The notes under the pieces: generated by a model
What the model was told of the DNA's origin: nothing
The model's database searches: none
Seen by the model: only the letters and a program-made list of their open reading frames with translations
Program-made: the position numbers and the translations under genes
Part shown: one piece after another, positions 31,410 through 41,514 of the stretch
Layout: each line of letters starts with the position of its first letter
How positions within the stretch are numbered: the stretch's first letter is position 1
Source: Heliocidaris tuberculata
Lineage: Eukaryota > Echinodermata > Echinoidea > Camarodonta > Echinometridae
NCBI GenBank assembly: GCA_025618425.1
Contig: CM046850.1
Location: forward strand, 971,819 to 1,035,818
Direction: 5' to 3'
Length of the DNA: 64,000 nt

Positions 31410-33959
31410 TGGTCTGTCGTCGACAGACCACCTTTTAATTTCGTAAGGATTGCCTTTCTTTGTGTTTTATTTTTCTCCCACTTTCTTGTTACCCTGATTC
31501 CTCAAAATCAGCTAAGTCAGTTTTCTTCAAATTTTCGTCAGTCATCAGGTCCTATGAGATCAAGTTCCCGCATCATTTTCAAGGTCATCAGGTTATCGTG
31601 ACGTCATCCAGGCGCCATTTTGTGAAATCACATTATCAATCAAATCTTCATAACGCGTCATCAAAAGCTTCAGGTCAAGGGTCAACATATCCTATCAACA
31701 AAATACGCGCGCGCACCATGACGCCCACGTACGCGCGCGTCAAAATTTAAAAATGCTCAAAATCACTTTTTAATCAAATTAGAGTACGTTTCAGCAGATT
31801 CTAAGCATTTCAAAATTTCCCCCCCGTGCGCGCCCGTGCGCGCGTTATGCGTTCTGCACGCTCCTATGGGCAATATAATGTAAAAAGTGGTAAAAACATG
31901 TCTATCTGGAATCAGCCACAGCTCGTCAGAATGCCTGGATACACCCATCTTTTATAACAAGATGCACACCAAATATTACATTTATAGCTATCAATTCCTT
32001 TTTTAAATTTTTTTAAAATTAAGTGTTGACGTCATTTTCTTGTCCATCTTTTCTTTAACTTCTTGTCCATCCTGCCTTCTACAATGAAACAAATGGTTGA
32101 AACTTGAAGGAAATGCCTGTCCATTTTACCTCCATTTTAAAGATTCTTAAAATTCTTGCAATTTTTCCTCCCATTGACAAATAAAAAAACCCGGAAAATT
32201 TCATACTAATTATATAATAACCGAAAACCCCCAAAACCACCCTTTTTTGCGGGTCCGATTACTTAAAACGGAATCTTGAATCTTTTTTAAAGTTGGCACA
32301 GACATGAGGCTTTGTAAGAAAACTTGCCTGTGAAAATCACAAGATCATCGTGTCATCATAACGTCATTCGGGCGCCATTTCGTAAAAAAAGAACTTATGG
32401 TCCTATCTTCATAACGGAAGATCATTTCACATCCATATTTGGCATGATGAAGGTCAATGTATGTCCGGTCAAGGTCATTTTGTTAAACGCGTGCGTACGG
32501 GTACGTCTACGCGTCAATGCGCGGGCAAAATCTAGAAATGCTCCAAATCGTGTCAATTTTTTTTTTTTGGGGGGGAGGGGGATACGTTTCAGGCCATTTT
32601 AAGCATTTCAAAATTTTCCGCGCTTAAGCGCCCGCGCGAGCATTTTCGCGCAACACGTACAGAACGTAGAAACGCCGCTTTTAGAACATGGTTTGGGTGC
32701 CTGATACTGTTCTTGACAATTTGCAACTATTTACAATCATTCTAGACATGCCGCAATGTCAGATGCTCTCGCCAAAGTGTCAAATCCGCGCGTGCGTCTA
32801 TATCTAAAATAACACAAAAGCACGCAAAGACATGCCTATCTAGAATCCGCCATAGCTCTTGAGAATGGAAGTTGATCCTCCAATTTCATGACATATTCTG
32901 ATAGCTCATGACTTGTAGATATGAATGCATGAAGATTTTTCCGGATGTAACGTCATCATATCGGCATATGAACTCAAAAATTTGATTTTGAATTTTTGAC
33001 CTCACGTTTTTCATATTCATTTCATGTTATCTTGCTGACTGGTAGTCGATTTCGCCCAGATTTCGCTATGTTGTAGCTGAGACAATAATATTCTCTATCG
33101 TTAGTGGCACCTCCTTTATTCAGTTTGATGACGTCCTCATAGTGAAATTTTCGAGAAAAAAAATGCGACATGTCAGAATTTTCCGTATTTGCGTGTTATG
33201 CCTGTGAAAGGTGAATTTCGTTCACATCATGAATCTACATGACATTGTTCTTTGAGCAGTTTCTCGCTTGTTTTTTGCTCTATTTACTCCCATTTTTTTA
33301 GTATGTTATACCTGAGACTATGGGCAATCGTAAGTGTGCTCTATAATCTTTGATAAGATGTCGGGATCATGCTAAAATTCTCAATTGCAAGTTAAATTAG
33401 CGACTATACTTATGCCATTTATCATTTTGTCTATGGGGAGGTATTTTGGTATAGCGGTAAAACATTTGCCTACCATGCCTCTGGTCCAGGGTCGAATCTG
33501 GGAAGTTTAAATTGTTGTTATTTTTTTTTTTTACTATAAATTTCAGGTTGTCTATGTCATGGACAAATTAATTTTGGATATCTTTCAGGCCATTTTAATT
33601 GTAAAAATATACACATGATCATATCTTACAAACGGCAATGTAAAACATTTTCAAATTTAGCAAAATGATGACACTCTTATTGAAAGTTAAAAATGTATAA
33701 ATATAAATAAGGTGACATCAATGTTGTATCAGAAGAACGCAAAAGTTGTTCCGACGTTAAATCTATATCTCAAAACAGCACTTTGAAACAACTTCAAACT
33801 TAGTACAGTTTCAGTCCTTAATAGTCATAATCAGTTCTCAGAGTATCAATGACATTTAGTCAATATTGCGTCAGTAGAGCGTCCAAACGTTGTTCCCACG
33901 ATATATGTCCGTTATGTCTATATCTCCAAAACGGCAACGTACATCAAAATGAAACTTAG
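31410..33959. repeat. Large dispersed repeat (family F), left part
   Basis: It starts at a palindrome (GGTGGTCTGTCGTCGACAGACCACC). Blocks shared with 55.3-56.2 kb in the same order include CTTCAGGTCAAG, 'CTCAAAATCACTTTTTAATC', AGCATTTCAAAATTT, 'ATGTTGTAGCT' and GATGTCGGGATCATGC. It contains CpG-rich 'CGCGCGCGT' words and TGACGT sites. A tRNA-like B-box segment (GGGTCGAATCTGGG) lies at about 33490. The copy is cut at 33959 by LINE material and resumes near 39955. Confidence 0.55.
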
Positions 33960-34600
33960 TATTCAATTCAATTCAATTCAAAATGGTTTGTTGAAAATAC
34001 TTTCTTCGTGGCAAAGCCGAATTACAAAAGTTTGCAATCATGATTTTAAAAAACATCAAAGGTGACATATAGTAAAACATTGGTATAAACACTTGAAATG
34101 CATAACTTAATACTGAAATGAAGTTTGTAAACAGAGATGGTGAAAAGAAAAAAGGCATAGAAGTGAGAACGGAGAACAAACATGAACAACAACATATTCA
34201 ATTGAAATCAAACAAAGGTATATATGGAAGTCAAAAGAGCGAGTGAGAAAGAAAGAAAAAGATGGAAGATGAACAGAAGTATAAGGATAATTACATAGTA
34301 TGAAACAAAATATTGATAAGGGACATAAATTTAAAAAGAAAAAGAGGAAAGAACAGACGATAATAACCAGATAACAAATGGTATGGTATAATGCAATGTA
34401 ACTTCTGAATAGGGGAAATTTAAAGGAAAAAGAGTAAAGGCACCATTGAACGTGGTCTATGAGGGAGAGAGGTAAGTTCTGAGTGTTGTATAAACAATAT
34501 GAATACATATATAGAGGAAACGAGAATGGTAGATAAATGATAAAAAAGTATATGGACATCAGATTACGTATAAAAGTCATTTACAGTAAATTCCACATTG
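33960..34600 (-). pseudogene. CR1-like LINE 3' UTR, reverse orientation
   Basis: It begins with (ATTCA)n, which on the minus strand is a short-repeat 3' tail (TGAAT)n typical of CR1-like LINEs, followed by ~600 bp of A-rich sequence without a reliable frame. It likely extends through the MITE at 34.6 kb to the (TG)n tract at 35.14 kb that received the full LINE. Confidence 0.45.
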
Positions 34601-34611
34601 ATATGTCTTAA

Positions 34612-35022
34612 CCCTTTCAGGACAGGAATTATTTGAGGGTTAAATTGATCACATTTTTGTTCTTCAAATTGGCAAAAATAATATTTCTCTTTCAGTGCTA
34701 CGTCGTTCTAATAAGGTATAACGTCTTTGAACACAATATACATGGAATACATGGAATTTTGTCGACAGTTAAAAAAAAAATTGCCAATTTTTATGAAAAA
34801 CAATTATTATTTTGAACTTCTCAATGTATTGCCAATTTAACGATTTTAAAGCTTATTTTTGTTTTTAAAAAATATGACATCAGATGGAATATGGTCATAC
34901 GAAATAAGGGACATGTGTAGAAATTTTTGCTCTTTCTACACATGCATCTGGTATATTTTCTAGAGCTCTGAATCAAAAGCCATTGAGCTAAATCTAAAAA
35001 TGTTGTCAATTTTCTCGAAGGG
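34612..35022. mobile_element. TTAA-flanked MITE, family A copy 5
   Basis: This 411-bp element starts CCCTTTCAGGACAGGAATTA and ends TTCTCGAAGGG, with TTAA at 34608-34611 and 35023-35026. It has the same orientation as the 1.3 kb copy. Confidence 0.83.
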
Positions 35023-35169
35023 TTAAGAGTTTTCATTTCAAATAGTGTAAATTATGAGACCGACATAGATAATTATAGCGGTAAGGACATAATAAGAGCA
35101 AGAGCAATCACAAAGAAAGAGAAAAGGTTGTGTATAAGAGTGTGTACGTGTGTGTGTGTGTGTGTGTGT

Positions 35170-38100
35170 TTAAGGGCCAAGTTTAAGACTTTTTAAACAC
35201 TTATTATGATTATACGGCGGTGGTTGGAGGGTCGCTAATACACGGTCCATAGTATTAACATTATGGATTATACGAAGTCATTATTTATTTCTGTTTGTGT
35301 ATTCTTCATCGTGTTGTCACACATGCATGGGGTAGGTTGGGATAGGTGGGGACTGGGCTCCTTGAAGTTTTGGAAGGGATGGGGTAAGATACGTTGTAGC
35401 GGGAGGGAGGGTTTGGGTAAGATAAGTGGTTGTTGGGGTGTGTTTGGTCTGTGTGAGCAGTGTAGTCTGAATGTTGCGTTGACGGTTCCCTGCATCTGTC
35501 CGCATTCTGGCTTGAAATTCTCGACTAACGTTCACTTGCATATCGCTTACTCTTGGAGAGCTGTAGGATGTGTGGGAGAAGGGATCTCTAATACGCTGAT
35601 TTCTACTGTAAATACTTTGTCATTTTTGAGATGCATTGTTGCGAATGACACTGTGCTAAATGGATAGTTCGTCACAACTTACGTTACTTTCTTTAAACGT
35701 TCGCGGGATAAGAGATAGAGCTAAAAGGAAAAATGTTTTTGAATGGTGTAAAAGTAAAGGAAGTGATATTGTTCTCCTACAAGAAACTTACAGTACAGTC
35801 GATGTAGAGGAAAGGTGGAAATTAGATTGGGGTGGGCCTATGTTTTTCAGTCATGGATCAAACCATAGTAGAGGTGTTTTGGTTTTATTATCTTTAGATT
35901 TAAAGTTAAAAATTGATAATGTTACTGTGGATGATGAAGGACGATATGTTATACTTAAAGGAGAATCACGAGGGGTCAAATTGTTGATAGGTAATTGTTA
36001 TTTTCCCACAAGGGACAGAGAAAAAATGCAACTTGAATTTTTGGAAAAGTTAAACACTTGTATTTCTAAACAGTTTGAACCGTCTCAATTATTTTTTCTG
36101 GGCGGAGATTTTAACACAATAATGAATGGAAGTTTGGACTACATGGGACCAAGAAATGTCACAAAAAATAAATATAATGAGAATTTTGAAGATTTTCTCA
36201 GTAGATACAATTTAGAAGATATATGGCGAAAGAGAAATCCAAACAAGAAGCAATTTACATTTAGGCAAAAGTGGCCGATTATTCAAAGTCGTCTCGACTA
36301 TTGGTTCGGCTCATCTAAATTATTAAAACTTGTAAGCAAATGTGATATTTTAACGTCGATTACCCCTGATCACTCAGGTATTTTGTTACAGCTTAAGCAT
36401 TTGGTGGACAATTACTGCTTTGGTAAATCGTATTGGAAATTTAATAACAGTTTATGTGCAGATCAAGTGTTTGTAAATTTGTTAAATGATAAAATAATTG
36501 AATGGAAAGAACAATTGGTAAATGATATAACAGATAAACTACTCTTTTGGGACTTTTTGAAAATGAAAATGAGAGAATATATTATTAGGCACTCAAAAGA
36601 AAAAGCAAAGCGTAGAAGACACGAAGTTGAAAAATTGGAAAGGGAAATTAATACGTTAGAACATCAATTACTTACTTCACCTACAACAGCCATAGTTAGT
36701 GAAATTGAAGAGAAAAAGTGCATGCTGAATAAAATTCAGGAGTATTCTCGTCAGGGTTTAAGAATTAGATCGAGAGCTGAATGGTGTGAGGATGGAGAAA
36801 AGAAAACACAGTATTTTGAACAGTTGTTAAAGTCTAATAAAAATAAAAGTGTGATAAGAGAAATATATGATAAAGATCGGGAAAAAATTAAAAATGATAA
36901 CGAAATATTGAAGATTATTAAATCATTTTATGAAAAATTGTACTCTAATAAAGATTTAATTTTGGATGAAAATTCGTTATTTTTTATTAATCTCCCAAAA
37001 TTAAGTAAAGAGAATAAGTATATATGTGAAGGTAAAGTGACTAAGAATGAATGTTATAATGTGTTAAAAGAAATGAAATCCAATAAATCTCCGGGAAACG
37101 ACGGTTTTACCGTAGAATTTTATTTAACCTTTTGGCCTACTTTAGGGGATATATTAGTTGAAACATTGAATGAAACTTATAACAGGGGGGAATTATCGAC
37201 GTCACAAAAGCAAGGCGTTATTACATTAATAGAGAAGGAGGGTAAAGATACAATGTACATTCAAAATTATAGACCGATTACGCTGTTGAATGTGGATTAC
37301 AAGATTTTATCTAAGGTATTAGCAAAAAGAATAAAAAAGGTATTAGGTGAAATAATTCATTATGATCAAGTAGGTTATATAGAAGATAGAAATATTGGAG
37401 AAGCTGTTAGGTTAATAGATGATATGCTATTTCATTCTTTAAATCAAACAAATGGTTTTTTGGTCACAGTGGATTTTGAAAAGGCATTCGATTCTGTAGC
37501 TCACAATTTTCTGTCCAAAGTTCTGGATTTGTTTGGGTTTGGCGATTCTTTCCGATCTTGGATTAAGGTGTTATATACGGATATAAGCAGTTGTGTAATG
37601 AACGGTGGGCGTTCGACTGGGTACTTTGATATCAAACGGGGGGTCAGACAGGGTGATCCATTATCTCCCTATCTGTTTTTGTTAGCCATAGAAACACTTG
37701 CGCAGGTAATAAGGAAAGACAATAACATTAAAGGAATTCAATTTGGGAAAAATGAGATTAGACAAATACTTTATGCAGATGATATTTCTTTATTTGTACA
37801 AGACAAACCCTCGATTGATAGGTTACAGATTATTTTTGAAGAATTCGAGAAAATTAGTGGTCTCAAAGTTAACAAAGGAAAGACTAATTTTATGTGGATG
37901 GGTAAGAATTGTGATAGACCGGATATAGCCTTGTTTGGCAACCTTGTTCAGGAAGTTAAAATTTTGGGTGTTTATTTTTCCATGAATGTTAGAAAAAAAG
38001 AGGATTTGAATTATAAAGAGATATTAAGTAAAATTAAAAGGCTTTTAGGGTGGTGGAAAGAACGGGATTTAACACTTATGGGGAAAATACACCTGATCAA

Positions 38101-39832
38101 AACATATGCATTATCAAAACTTAATTATGTTTCGTCACTCATAGTGGTTCCTCAGTGGATATTTTCTGAAGTAGAAAAGATTACTTTTGAATTTCTGTGG
38201 CGTGGAAAAGACCGAATAAAAAGAAAAATAATGTATCAGGATTATGTAAATGGTGGCTTAAAAATGACAAATTTCAAGCTGTTTGTCAAGACACAACGTA
38301 TTATGTGGTTAAAACGCTTATTATATGGAGAAAAGAATGCAGGGTGGAAATTGTATTTTGATTACTGCTTTAGATCAGTTGGGGGAAGATTTGTTTTTAA
38401 ATGTGATTTTGATTTTGATTTTGATTTTGATTCGTCCTTTTTGAGATTGGGTGCTCCACCATTTTATTTGGAAATGATAAAAGTTTGGCAGGATATGGAA
38501 AAATGCAGGAATGTTGAAAGTGATGTTATAAATCCAGTAATATTTAATAATAGAAATATACGTATAAGAGATAAAACGTTTTTTTATAGTGATTTATATG
38601 ATAGTGGCATATGCCAGCTAACAGATATTTACGATAATGGACATGTGAAGCCGGTGGCATACTTTCAAAGTCTTGGTATTAACGGAGACGGTTTGCTTAA
38701 GATAAACGATATAATGAATTGGAAGGATACTGAAGCCATAGACAGATTTCAGCAAGTTGATTTAACAAATTTTAATATAATCTTGAATATTTTTGAGCAG
38801 AAATCTAATTTTCAATACATAAAATCTAGGAGAATTTATGAACATTTTGTCAAAGAGTTGCAAGACACTTATAGTATACAGATAAGGGATGGTCACAACA
38901 ACTTTGATTTTACGGATAAGGAATTGAGGGAAATATTTGTCAGACCGAGAAGTTCAACTCTGATTTGGAAATGCAGGGAATTTCAGTTTATGTTAGTACA
39001 CGGGGTCGTATATACCAAAGAACAGCTTATGAAATTTGGTTTTGTAGCTGATAACCTATGCTCCTTTTGTCAACTTGAACCAGAGACATATTCGCATTTA
39101 TTTTGGCAGTGTGACAAGGTTAAACAGATATGGAAATTTGTGATTGAACATTTTGATATAGCTGAATTGAAAAATATGAATTGGCAAGAAATATTTTTGG
39201 GAATCACGGGTAATTCTGATAGATCTAAGTGTGTAAATAGTCTGATGATTTTGTTGAAATATACTATTTTCAAATCTAGGTCAGAAAATAACTTGCCAAC
39301 CAGAGAAAAGATAGTAAAAATTATTTCGGAATTTATAGAGGATGAAAAAACTCTAGCGTCAAAAGCAGGTAGACTGCATTTGCATTTACGAAAATGGGAA
39401 CACATAAAAAATATTCAAGTCAGGTATGTGGACTGGAGGGGGGAACCTGAGACGATGTGGTATGAATAGGTGGATGCGTATGGGTGTTTTTTTTTTTTTG
39501 TGTGTGTGTGTGTGTATGCGTGTTGTGTGGATGGTGGGGTGTTTGTATGCTGTGATATGGGTTAAGTAGGGGGACGAGGGGGGGGGGGGGGGGGGGGGGG
39601 GGGAGGGAAGTAGGTAGAATAAGGAGTCTAGAGTAAGAATGAATTATGTTATACAGTCTGATATTCATTGTCTTCGTCTTTTTTTTTCTTTTTTAATGAT
39701 TACATTTCATTCAATGATATTTTTGTTGTATATGCCTTATTTCAATGATTTTATCGAGTGTTATTTGTTGTATACATTCAAGACGAATGTTATGTTATAT
39801 ATAATAAAGATTACTGAAAAACAAAAAAAAAA
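35170..39832 (+). mobile_element. L1/Tx1-like LINE lying between two (TG)n tracts
   Basis: This ~4.66-kb element starts directly after a (TG)n run (35141-35169) and ends with AATAAA (39803-39808) and an A-rich tail (39818-39832), directly followed by (GT)n (39833-39856). It has ~490 bp of 5' sequence, one long ORF and a ~360-bp 3' UTR with (GT)n and a 27-bp poly-G run. No recognisable ORF1 is present, so the copy may be 5'-truncated or of an ORF1-less or divergent type. Confidence 0.8.
35660..39469 (+). CDS. LINE ORF2: AP endonuclease + reverse transcriptase, intact
   Basis: The 1269 codons have no stop or frameshift. The N-terminal APE-type endonuclease shows LSLNVRG (N13), LLQETY (E42), GGDFN (D150, N152), SRLDYW and TPDHS (D237, H238). 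A coiled, Lys/Glu-rich stretch follows (about 320-375). The reverse transcriptase has NYRPITLLNVDYKILSK, TVDFEKAFD (D605, D611), RGVRQGDPLSPYLF, YADD (705-708) and GLKVNKGKTNF. The C-terminus has a C-x2-C-x8-H-x4-C zinc knuckle (C1134, C1137, H1146, C1151) in a zf-RVT-like region. These features fit the L1/Tx1 group. Motif spacing and catalytic residues are complete, so the protein could be functional. An in-frame (GATTTT)n run encodes D-F repeats near codons 916-925. The downstream gene-like context is only its own 3' UTR. Confidence 0.95.
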   Translation: MDSSSQLTLLSLNVRGIRDRAKRKNVFEWCKSKGSDIVLLQETYSTVDVEERWKLDWGGPMFFSHGSNHSRGVLVLLSLDLKLKIDNVTVDDEGRYVILKGESRGVKLLIGNCYFPTRDREKMQLEFLEKLNTCISKQFEPSQLFFLGGDFNTIMNGSLDYMGPRNVTKNKYNENFEDFLSRYNLEDIWRKRNPNKKQFTFRQKWPIIQSRLDYWFGSSKLLKLVSKCDILTSITPDHSGILLQLKHLVDNYCFGKSYWKFNNSLCADQVFVNLLNDKIIEWKEQLVNDITDKLLFWDFLKMKMREYIIRHSKEKAKRRRHEVEKLEREINTLEHQLLTSPTTAIVSEIEEKKCMLNKIQEYSRQGLRIRSRAEWCEDGEKKTQYFEQLLKSNKNKSVIREIYDKDREKIKNDNEILKIIKSFYEKLYSNKDLILDENSLFFINLPKLSKENKYICEGKVTKNECYNVLKEMKSNKSPGNDGFTVEFYLTFWPTLGDILVETLNETYNRGELSTSQKQGVITLIEKEGKDTMYIQNYRPITLLNVDYKILSKVLAKRIKKVLGEIIHYDQVGYIEDRNIGEAVRLIDDMLFHSLNQTNGFLVTVDFEKAFDSVAHNFLSKVLDLFGFGDSFRSWIKVLYTDISSCVMNGGRSTGYFDIKRGVRQGDPLSPYLFLLAIETLAQVIRKDNNIKGIQFGKNEIRQILYADDISLFVQDKPSIDRLQIIFEEFEKISGLKVNKGKTNFMWMGKNCDRPDIALFGNLVQEVKILGVYFSMNVRKKEDLNYKEILSKIKRLLGWWKERDLTLMGKIHLIKTYALSKLNYVSSLIVVPQWIFSEVEKITFEFLWRGKDRIKRKIMYQDYVNGGLKMTNFKLFVKTQRIMWLKRLLYGEKNAGWKLYFDYCFRSVGGRFVFKCDFDFDFDFDSSFLRLGAPPFYLEMIKVWQDMEKCRNVESDVINPVIFNNRNIRIRDKTFFYSDLYDSGICQLTDIYDNGHVKPVAYFQSLGINGDGLLKINDIMNWKDTEAIDRFQQVDLTNFNIILNIFEQKSNFQYIKSRRIYEHFVKELQDTYSIQIRDGHNNFDFTDKELREIFVRPRSSTLIWKCREFQFMLVHGVVYTKEQLMKFGFVADNLCSFCQLEPETYSHLFWQCDKVKQIWKFVIEHFDIAELKNMNWQEIFLGITGNSDRSKCVNSLMILLKYTIFKSRSENNLPTREKIVKIISEFIEDEKTLASKAGRLHLHLRKWEHIKNIQVRYVDWRGEPETMWYE

Positions 39833-39856
<24 letters not shown>
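39833..39856. repeat. (GT)n microsatellite, 3' junction of LINE
   Basis: About 12 GT units immediately follow the LINE A-rich tail, mirroring the (TG)n before its 5' end. Confidence 0.95.
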
Positions 39857-39864
<8 letters not shown>

Positions 39865-39954
39865 AAGAGAGCAGGGAGGTGGAAAGTAAAAGAAAGGAGG
39901 ATGAGGAGAGAGAGAGAGATAAAAAGAGAGCTAGAAGAGAGAATACACATACAC

Positions 39955-40895
39955 TTATAGTCCTCAATAGTCACTGATAGACATGATAGATCTGTGAGTA
40001 TGAACGACGTCACGTCAATTTTGCGTCAGTAGTTCGGCAAAACGTTGTTCCGACTTTTTTTATGAGAATATATTTCAGACGGTAACATTCAGTCAAGTTG
40101 AAACTTCGTACAATTATAGTCTTTTTTGTAGTACTAATCAGCTCTATGATAATGTATGACCTCACATTAACACTGCATCAACAATGCAACGAAACGTCAA
40201 TCCGTTGATCGATAATATATACCTCGGTAGTGGAATGCAAATGTGAGCTCGTTTCCTAATGCAATAGTTACATATATGAAATCATATAGACATCTTACAT
40301 AGAACATTTGGAACCATAAGGGGGCGCTATGCCACTTAGGTTAGCGTGGACACTGTCATTATTATTGTTGCAAAAATGGTCATCATTATCTTCATCATCG
40401 TCATCATTAATATCACCATTTTATCATCATCGTCAACCTTACATTATCATGATTATTATCTTGCCAATCATTAAATCTTACCACTTAGGACAGACAGACC
40501 ACCTCTTTATTTCATCAGAATTTTCTTTATTATTTATTTATTCATTATTATTTTTCCACCACTTTCTTGTTTCGATGACCCAGGTTCGATCCCCGGTTGG
40601 TCCAATTTTTTTCCCTCTTCTGTTTGCCTTTCATTTTACCATCTTCTTCGACTGTTATAACATATACAATCACAAACAATGTAATAAACTTCCTTATTTT
40701 ACGTGTTATGTCTAATGGAAAGTAGTTTACAGTAGTTTGTGTACAACCCTATATATGCGAAATCTGATTCCCTGTCGTGTATTAAAGCTATGGGGTTAAT
40801 CTCCCTTGTATCCTGCAATATCAAATCGTCCGATTTTCTTTGATGCAAGTCTCCATCCATTGTCAACATTATCAGCGTTATCATCTCGCACAAAT
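39955..40895. repeat. Large dispersed repeat (family F), middle part
   Basis: It resumes family F after the LINE insertions. It shares 'GCGTCAGTAG...AACGTTGTTCC' with ~33.87 kb, and 'TGCAATATCAAATCGTCCGA' through TTTGATGCAAGTCTC with 56.23-56.27 kb. It contains a tRNA-like B-box segment (GGTTCGATCCCCGG) at about 40574 and the family word ACAGACCACCT at about 40493. Confidence 0.6.
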
Positions 40896-40899
40896 ATTT

Positions 40900-41476
40900 C
40901 ATTTGATTTGATTTGATTTATTGACTGTTTTCAATCATATTAACATAATACTGTAGTGCATAACATAAAATGAATACAACAGTGTACAATAACAATAATA
41001 TATAACAATGATGTTTTTCCATAGATAGGGGCACATAATCAAATATCAATAAGTAAAAAATATGATGCACAAATATTGACCTATTAAGTGATACTGAAAA
41101 CAGTTGGACATATTTAAAAGCAAAGCTTGTATTTTATATGTCCAGAAACTTATATAACTCAATCACGATTGGATCGATCAATGATATTAAATTCATAAAG
41201 CATCATTACGATAAGCGAATTATTGATATGAAAGAATTGATAAGTGAGTTAAGGTAGAAGGACTATTGCCTCAATCCATAAGAAAAACTAAGTGTGAAAG
41301 TAAAGTGGAAGTGCAACAAGTGGAAATAAGTAGAAACTAAAGAGAATGAAGAGGAGGGTGAAGGAAGGAGGAAAATGAAGGATAATGAGTGTGTCTGTGT
41401 GTGAGAAGAAGGAAGAGAGAAGGCAAGAAAAAGAAGGTGTGAAAAGGGAGTAAAACAGAGAATACAGAAGGAGATG

Positions 41477-41514
<38 letters not shown>

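Noticed and set aside
33436..33505. tRNA-like segment (TAGCGGTAAAACATTTGCC ... GGGTCGAATCTGGG)
   Set aside because: It has a B-box-like T arm but no complete cloverleaf; treated as part of dispersed family F.
34107..34580. 157-codon Phe/Tyr/Ser-rich minus frame
   Set aside because: Hydrophobic composition arises from A-rich plus-strand DNA in a LINE 3' UTR. No domain and no supporting splice structure.
35263..35667. 134-codon frame just before LINE ORF2 as a possible ORF1
   Set aside because: No ORF1 hallmarks, and the length is too short. It overlaps ORF2 by a few bases only by chance as far as I can tell.
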